A stretch of 64,000 nucleotides of DNA, from positions 5,046-69,045 of the forward strand of contig CDMY01000439.1 in NCBI GenBank assembly GCA_001179505.1. The letters run 5' to 3'. Under the pieces are notes generated by a model. That model searched no databases. It was not told where the DNA came from and was given only the letters and a program-made list of their open reading frames with translations. How positions within the stretch are numbered: position 1 is the first letter of the stretch; every line of letters begins with the position of its first letter. The position numbers were made by a program, and so were the translations under genes. Origin of the DNA: Vitrella brassicaformis (lineage: Eukaryota; Sar; Vitrellaceae). Shown piece after piece: positions 57,201 to 64,000 of this stretch.

Positions 57201-60200
57201 CATTCAGGTATGCACTCATGCACACATCGATACCCAGAGCGTCGCATGCATGTCAGGCGTATCGGCTGCGCACGGCGAGCTTGACGGAGGTCCCCATATC
57301 CTCGGCTGAAGCTCTTCTCTCAGCCAAAGCGGTGGAGACAGCCGTGGATCTCTTCGAGTCCACGACAACATTTGACGTGCCATCGGGGCAGAAAGGGGCG
57401 GAGATATTCGATCTCCAGGTCGACATTACTCGCCAAACAGTGGAATCATGGCGACTTGAGGACTGGGTACAGAATGTCTCGAACCCACGAATGACCCCCG
57501 TAACGCTCAGCCAGAAGGAGCGCAGCAAGATCCGCCAGGCTGTAGAAACCTCACTTACGTCTGCTGCCTCCCTCGGGAGACAAATCGGAGGCCTCCCAGC
57601 CACCGTGGGACCAAGCGAGACCGCCACCCTCACACGAAATATCGGCGAGTCTACTGGCCGCCTTGGCGATTCCTCTCTCTACCTGCTGGGTGATCCGGAA
57701 AGCACTCTGGAGGTGTCAGGGAGGTAAGACGCAAAGAGGCTGCATTCGCGAAAGCTGTAAAGATGATGTGTCATTGATTGCAGCAAGCTGGACTGTCAGA
57801 TGGCGCTGCGGGTGGTGAATACCTCATCAAGACTTGCTCTTAACATCTCGGGCACGAATGTCTCAGTCGCGGTACCAAATGTGACGATCCCAGTCCCAAG
57901 CGCAAAATCATCACGCCGCCTCCGGCGACATCTTCAAGCAAGCCAGCCTCCCCAATGCGCGAGTCAGCTTTCAACTCCCTCAGGGCAGTTAATTTGGTGG
58001 CGAGATGGTCTGTACTCGGGCGGCAGACAGGACGACACAGCGGCGGTCGACGCGACGGTCGAGAGCATGCTGAACAAGCCACAGAGGGAGCTGGAGACAA
58101 GCGCTTGGGAGGGCAAGGGCGGCACCCTCACGGCCGCGGTGAGATGCATAGGCAGATTCACCAAAGGCCCGCACCTCCAGTGTCTCACCGTATGCAGGCG
58201 AGATATTGCGACGAAGAGGTCCCGTTGCAGCTGCAGAGGACGGAAGAGCCTATTGTTTTGCACATTCCCAGACCTAACTCCGACAGCAACAGCCGCCAGG
58301 GCACTTTTGGCGATGAGTACGGGGTTGTGAAGATCAACGGGCGGCTGGAGGTGATGAACACGACCCAGGCAATGAAGCACGGGCGTCCATTCATCATCAC
58401 GACGCAGCTCGCATGTGGGTACTTCGACTATGCAACACAGCAATGGAGCACGGCAGGTACAGACGGTCAGACGGGGAGCAGCGGTATCTCTACTTTTTAC
58501 CATCGTCGTGTCTCTGCTTCCAGGCTGTTATCAGAACACCTCCCTGACAACCGCCGACACAATCGTTTGCGAGTGCTATCACCTATCAGACTTCAGCGTC
58601 GTGTTCAGGTCCACCTCACCCCACAAATGCAGGCAGAAATGAGTGGCTCCCGCATGTTTGGCCTTCTGTGCAGTACGGTAATTAGGGACAGCAGCTTCGC
58701 CAGCGTCATTGCTGAATCACAGGAGGCGCTTAAGCGACTGGCAGATACCCGCGAGTGGGAGAAGAATGTGGCTGCACGATTCATCCTTTTCGAGGTAGCG
58801 ATCATGCTGCTCTTCCTCGTCCTGGCTGTCTGGTGGGACCGCACGCACAAGTGAGCAAAGCTCAGCCAGCGGAGGCATCTTGCACAATCTCCAGATGTTG
58901 TCAAAATGTGAACGTGCAGGATGTCAGACGATGATCTGATGGACATGTGGATGACCGACCCCCTTCTGGACAGCAGGTTCGCTTGCATCTCGCTACACCT
59001 CCCTTTGACACGTTTTGTTGTCGATTCAGGTTCCGCATGGACCAGTATATGAGGCGGCAACGAAAGCGATGGCTCGGGCCAGTCTATCGGTGTTGTGGGG
59101 CCTGCTGGGACGGCCTTGCATGTCGCTTTTGCCAAGCCGTGTGCAACCGCCTGTCGGGCCGGCAGCCGACACTGCACCTCACAGAATTGAGAGCGATCAG
59201 AAGAATGAGGCAGCAGATTGTCTTCAGCTTGCGGAAGGGCGATGACCTCCGGAGGGTCGCGGATGGGTACGGCAAGTTGCACGATAGCAAGGACGGGGAA
59301 GTCCTTGACGCACTCGCAGCTGCATCACTGTATCGCGGCGAACAAGACGACCTGCTGCCCATCGGCAGCAGCAAGAGCGCCAAGTGAGTGTCAGATTCAG
59401 CGAGTCGAGCTGAGCGATTTCCCATTGTGTCTCTTGGCCTCGTCAGATGGAGGGCCACCCCACGCAAGGCGTCGTCCATGCTGCCAAAGAGCCGTCGCTC
59501 CATCATTTTCAACCTCAAATCAAGTGTGCCCAGCCTTCCAGAGCTGGTCTTCAACCAGTTCCACGACCACCTGGAGCGCAACAGACTACTCGCGCCGCCG
59601 GCAGCCGACCCCAAGAAGGACGACGACAACGCCATGATGTCTCCCGCCACACGCAGTGTGGTCCGTTCACCGCCACAGTCGGGCAGTGACGAGGCTGCTG
59701 CAGAGCAGTCGCCGCGAAGGAGGGTCAGGCGGAGCCATGACGAGATCCAGGCTGACACTAGCGAGGGAGAGGGTATCGATACTGACCTGTCCCCCACACA
59801 CACTGCGGAGGCCGAGCCGGAGGTGTACAGGGGGGACGCTGTCGAGCAAACCCAAAGGCGTGAGTGGGTGGAGGCGGATGCCCAGCTGCCGGCAAGGGAG
59901 CACAAGATCTCCGACAGATTCCCGCTGCTTCGGTGTTGTCGCAGGGAGGGACGTGTCGACCTTATCAGGTGCCCCTAGCCTCTTCCAGACAGAGGAAGAG
60001 TGTTCATACGTCTCGCTCCACTTCTATGCAGTACCGGTGTCCTTCGCGAGGCGATACGTAGCCGGCTCTTGCTGCAGGTCCAAAGGCAGCAGGCCGCAGC
60101 CGTCTTGATTCAACGATGGTGGAGCAAGGTTCTTGCGGCTCGCCCGGTAAGGCAGCACCCCACATTCCTGTCCGGGCGCGGGTCCGTTGCCCGATCGGAG

Positions 60201-62356
60201 GCTGACTCCACTCTCTCCGACGGGGATCGCTTCTCCGCCTGGAAGACCCTTAGCCGGAGATACATTGAAGACATGGGTATGAGACACCCACGGCTGAGCA
60301 CCCTTTGACCTCTGTGTGTGCGCTGCCTGCAGCTGCGCGCCGGGGCTCAGTGATGTCTATCTATGAGTCGGAGGCCACCGGCAGAACTGGTACTGGCAGG
60401 AGTGCGGCCTTCTCGCCCGCATTTCCCGAGTCCCGGGGCGGCCGCCGCACGTCTCTTCATCTGAGCGTTAGCTCCGTGCCGTACAGGTCTGGGGAGGCCA
60501 CGCCCGCCTCCATGGCAGCAGCCACGCCCCAGTCACAGGGCTGCCCACCGTCAGCTGGAGACACGGACGATCTGCACGGCGAGGATGCCGGGGAGGCAGT
60601 TGTTGGCGACACTGATGAGCTCCCTCGTGCGCCGATGCACAACCTCTACCCCCCCAGGCAGGAGGAGTCGGCAACAGACCATGACGATAGTCCGAATGAC
60701 GCCATCGAGGTTGAAAGCAGGGTCGAGCGAGGCACAACGGCCGCCGAGACCCGGAGGGTGGGCTTCGAGGAAATCGGGGACGAATCGCCTTCTTCGCTGT
60801 CGGGCTCGACAGATGACGCAGGCAAGACAGGGCAGGGCAGGGAGGTGCTGTCTAGGGGGACCCCACGTGTACAAAGGAGGAAGAGTGCCGTTGAGCTGTG
60901 GGAGGAGGTGCGACAGACAGACAGACAGACAGACGAGGCAGATGAATGAAGAGACAGACAGGAAAGCACACATTACATACCGCCGTTCCTCAGGTCAACA
61001 TTGAGGTAGACATGATCACGGAGCGGACGATGCGGCGCCTCGAGTATGTATATCATACACTCGAGCACATTGGCGGCATCCCTCCTCTCCGAGGCACCAT
61101 GCATCATCATGTTTGTTTGACCTGACTAGGTATATTGAATGGCCGAGAGGGAGGCTCTTCCAGCAGGTGCTCCGACGAGACCACCCCCTTCTGAGCATTT
61201 TCATTCTCAATCCCGTCCTCACTGGTAAACGGCGGACGAGAAACACGCCCAGCACCTAGCTAGACCTTGTTGGGCCTCTTCTTCTGCATGTGCACAGCTG
61301 TTCAAAGGACGTTGGTCTTCGGTGGTATCCTGTTGGGTTTGGTGATGGTATCTGCGGCCTTTTATCGCTACGGCGGTGCCGATAAGACGGAGGAGGAGGT
61401 GCTCTTCGAGATGCATCTCGGGAGGAGCGTCAGCTGGCCCATCACCGTCAGGCAGCTGGCCGTCTTCGTCTGGGCAGTGTTCATCAGCAAACCGGTAAGC
61501 CAGTGTGTTATATCCGTGGTTCCACAACGGATGTGTGTGTGTGTGTGCGTGTGTGTGTGCGTACAGGTGCCAATCATCATGTACATGTTATTCCGCAAGG
61601 GGACGCCTGTCATAGCTCCCGCAGTCAAGCGGGGTCAGGGCAGTGGCGACCCGTCCTACTTCGCTGACGGCCAGCCTGGGAGTGAGGCCACCCCACCCGG
61701 CCCGGCCACACTAACCCAGCGATTCTTCCAGTCGTTTCGGCCAGCACCAGCCTTCCACAAAGCCACCCACAAAGCGGCAGTCGAGGAGCTCTACATCAGG
61801 GAGAAGCGGAGACGCCCTACGGACCTCCACTATTACACCGAGTCGGCGTTTCGGCACTCCGACATTTTCCCACTAGAAAAGGTGAGAGAGAGACACATCC
61901 TCCTCGTGTCCCCTGTTCCACGTCTGCCCTTGTGTGTCTGTGTGTGCGCAGAAGCTTAAACGAATTGAGATCTGGCGGCGTCGGGAGACAGTGGGCTACA
62001 CGCTGGCCTTTGCGTGGTGGGCGTGGTGCATCTACTTCATCGTCGCCTTTGTCTTCTCCTCCCGACTGGCGGAAATGGGCGAGGACGAAGTGGCGACGCC
62101 GGAGCCGATTTACCGGGACTTCATGGTCACCGCCCTCATCGATTTGATCGGGCACCTGCTGCTGCAGCCCATCCTTCACTTTCTGGTCGTCGCGTGCCTC
62201 GTGGGCAGTGTCATTAAGACCGGCCTGCTGGACGGCTTCATTGCCGCGTTCCCCAGGTACCTCGACTTCAGCTTCGCTGGGGCGCGTTCCATCCACGAGC
62301 TGACCATCCAGCTGCATGTGATAATGGATACACACATCATTGGATGGGGTCAGTGA
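54273..62356 (+). CDS. P2: polycystin-1-like receptor with Ig-like modules and GPS
   Basis: Starts MQRTDAFLALFAFSALLALT (signal peptide). The first exons, 54273-54639, 54723-55085, 55151-55459, 55545-56240 and 56299-56670, all join in phase 1 and encode Ig-like modules of BIg_3 type (DFRFSEPVRQF, ending TDLAGNPL; VDVAGNPC; SDRAGNSN). A GAIN region follows, with GPS CECYHLSDFS near 58570. First membrane segment FILFEVAIMLLFLVLAVWW; Cys-rich RCCGACWDGLACRFC; IQ motif (QQAAAVLIQRWW) near 60090; long Ser-rich cytoplasmic part; LEYIEWPRGRLF; then TLVFGGILLGLVMVSAAFY, QLAVFVWAVF, YMLFRKGTP and two more helices, ending IIGWGQ. It is colinear with P1 from the GPS to the end, but has no lectin domain. 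Exons at 56.8-57.2 kb are less certain. Confidence 0.77.
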
Positions 62357-62942
62357 GCACACACACAGGGAGGGGAGGGGAGAGGAGACATGGCGGCTGT
62401 CCATCCATCTCTGTGTGTCTGTCTGTCTGTCTATCGGTGTGTGTAGGTCTGTTGGGCTTTGCTGGGCTGTCTGTGGACCCCTTTCAGGCAACGGGGGACC
62501 TGCTGGATTTGGGTGCTGCCGGCCACCTGATTCCTGGGCTTTGAGCGGTTGGTCATTTGGTCACTTGGTCAGTGTGTTCTGTAGCTACGGAGGAGTCTGT
62601 GTCTCTCTCTTTCCTTCATATGGGCAGTGTGTGTTGGATGTGTGGGCGCCATGCGTTCATGGAGGCGTCATATTTGGCCTTTGACCGATTTTGTCCTTCC
62701 CTATGTGTGCATTATGGTGAAAGCATAAGCCAGTCCATCACTCAGCACATGTGCAGGCCTGTTGCCCTCAGCTACCGATGACGATCTTGACAGCTGCCAA
62801 TGGCGCTTTCCGGCACAGTTGTTGCAGCTGTCAAGAACACACCATTCGGTGCCTGAGGGCAACAACAGCAGCCGACTGACACAGACAGAAACCCTCAGCT
62901 CATCTACTCACACACCATTCCTCCCCGCTAGCTATCCCCCTC
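62357..62942. other. convergent intergenic region
   Basis: Between the 3' ends of P2 (+) and the methyltransferase gene (-). No gene. Holds a nested inverted repeat at 62761-62863. Confidence 0.5.
62761..62863. repeat. nested inverted repeat (two 11-bp stems)
   Basis: GTTGCCCTCAG (62761-62771) pairs with CTGAGGGCAAC (62853-62863), and inside it CTTGACAGCTG (62786-62796) pairs with CAGCTGTCAAG (62825-62835). The order gives a two-tier hairpin of about 103 nt between convergent genes; it may be a 3'-end structure or a small TIR element. Confidence 0.75.
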
Positions 62943-63977
62943 TCAATCCTGTCTCCGCTCCATGGTTGCACAGAAGAAGCCGTCCATTCCCTTGGTCTGC
63001 GGCAGGGCGTGGAAGGGCGGCTCGGTCATGACCAGCCCGTGCTTCTGGCAGAAGTACTTGAGCTGCTGCACATTCTCCTCGTCCAGCACGCTGCACGTCA
63101 CGTAGACGATCCTGCCCTTGTCGGGCTTCATGTACCCGAGGGCCTGCTCGAAGATCTCCCGCTGCTGGCCCACCAGCTCGAACAACCGCGCATCCGAGTA
63201 GTTCCACTTGATGTCGGGGTTGCGCCTCAGCGCGCCTGTGGCCGTGGACGGCACATCGCACACCACCCAGTCCATCTGGCCCTGCAAGCGGGAAAGGTGG
63301 GGGTGGCTCGGCGGCAGCAACACGTAGTTCGTGATGCCTGCACAGCACACGAGATGGGATGACAAACAGCCGGGGGTAGGTGGCTTGGCTGTGGTTTTTG
63401 TTTGTCTGACTGACCTGCCTTCCTGAGTCTGATTTTGGCGACGTTGAGCATGTACTCTCGCGCGTCGTGGAGGTAGATCTTGCCGCTGTTCTCCATCTGG
63501 GGGCCGAATGCGAGAGTCTTGCCGCCAGAGCCGGCACAGTAATCCAGCACCTTGTCGCCTTCACGTACACGCAGAAGCAGACACTTATCCATCGATCCAT
63601 CTGCGTATCTATCGTGGGGCATTCCCCCACCGGGCATGGCCTGGACTTTGAACGAGACGATCTGCGAGGCCTCGTCCTGGATCTCTATCAGACCCTGCTT
63701 GTACTCGGGAAGATCCAACAGACGCTGAAAACACAGAAGAACAGACAGCCGAAGTGTAGACGTCCACAAGGACAGACACGCGCTGCCTGGCCTGTCACTC
63801 ACAAGGCAGCCTGACCTGACCTGTTTGTGGTTGAGCATGAGTCCGTATGGGGAGTTGACGCACTTCTCGACGTCCACCCCTTTGGACTGCAGGAACTTGT
63901 ACACACGATCCCGCGTGATCTGATTCGTGTTGACGCGAAGGAACGTCGGCGGCGCCTCGTTCAACACATTGCACACC
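62943..63977 (-). CDS. RsmB/NOL1/NSUN-type RNA cytosine methyltransferase, 3' part
   Basis: Exons 63977-63821, 63724-63631, 63558-63415 and 63337-62943 (stop 62943-62945) join in phase; the 5' end lies outside the window. The first visible exon reads PTFLRVNTNQITRDRVY, typical of the N-terminal part of this family. SAM-binding motif I is VLDYCAGSGGKTLA. Motif IV reads CDVPSTATGALRRNPDIKW, where the family norm is DxPCSxxG: the Cys is a Ser (codon TCC). Motif VI, YVTCSVLDEEN, keeps the catalytic TC. The protein should make 5-methylcytosine in rRNA or tRNA; loss of the motif IV Cys, which helps release the product, is unusual. Intron 63630-63559 is inferred because VQAMPG then joins DKVLDYC as in relatives. 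Confidence 0.82.
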
Positions 63978-64000
63978 TGACACACACACACACACACACA

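Noticed and set aside
61990-62230. search for a polycystin-2-type pore after the last helices of P2
   Set aside because: The frame ends at 62356 and the matching P1 exon ends at the same motif, so no further channel helices are supported.

Overview
The window is nuclear DNA of a eukaryote with many short GT-AG introns (about 40-100 nt, often rich in TG or pyrimidines). A near full-length SPAG17/PF6 flagellar gene, two polycystin-1-like receptor genes, Ty1/copia debris and secretory leaders with a Phe just after the likely cleavage site fit a flagellated alga-like protist. A chromerid alveolate such as Vitrella is my best guess, but this is inference. Exon borders were read by eye from splice signals, phase and reading-frame continuity; no alignment was run.

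Layout. 0.9-1.7 kb: end of a Pro-rich gene with a hydrophobic tail (+). 2.9-3.4 kb: 3' end of a Cys/His-tailed gene (-). 3.9-10.1 kb: a palindromic cluster of four paralogous secreted or plastid-type proteins in the order A+, B+, C-, D-, where A pairs with D and B with C; A and B are intact, C and D are broken. 10.1-10.9 kb: a dispersed repeat with further copies at 33.8-35.5 and 39.5-40.0 kb. 11.1-13.2 kb: secreted right-handed beta-helix (pectate-lyase-like) protein (+). 13.5-21.4 kb: SPAG17/PF6 (-). 22.5-31.5 kb: genes of unrecognised families (+) built partly from tandemly duplicated exon blocks and interrupted by a 300-N gap set in poly-G. 32.1 kb: a perfect 48-bp inverted repeat. 33.8-35.5 kb: TIR-like repeat with a nested copia fragment and solo-like LTR. 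35.5-36.8 kb: gene remnant with a broken phospholipase A2-like exon (+). 37.8-39.2 kb: multi-pass membrane protein with an in-frame TAA (-). 40.0-41.7 kb: small gene(s) (+).

42.0-62.4 kb is dominated by two divergent paralogues of a polycystin-1-like receptor, P1 (-, 41999-49834) and P2 (+, 54273-62356). Both have a signal peptide, Ig-like (BIg_3-type) modules, a GAIN/GPS autoproteolysis site (HLS), a membrane segment, a Cys-rich and IQ-motif cytoplasmic region, and four more membrane segments matching the PKD1 middle region. P1 alone carries a C-type lectin domain and a mucin-like stretch. Between them lies a small Ser-rich protein gene with a repeated SGDW motif (-, 52743-53883), whose start is only 389 bp from that of P2. 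The window ends with the 3' part of an RsmB/NOL1/NSUN RNA methyltransferase gene (-) whose motif IV lacks the usual Cys.

How the genes may relate: SPAG17 (central-pair projection) and polycystin-like receptors both belong to ciliary biology in other eukaryotes, but adjacency here need not mean shared function. The main theme is local duplication, inverted (A-D, P1/P2) or tandem (22-31 kb), followed by decay of some copies.
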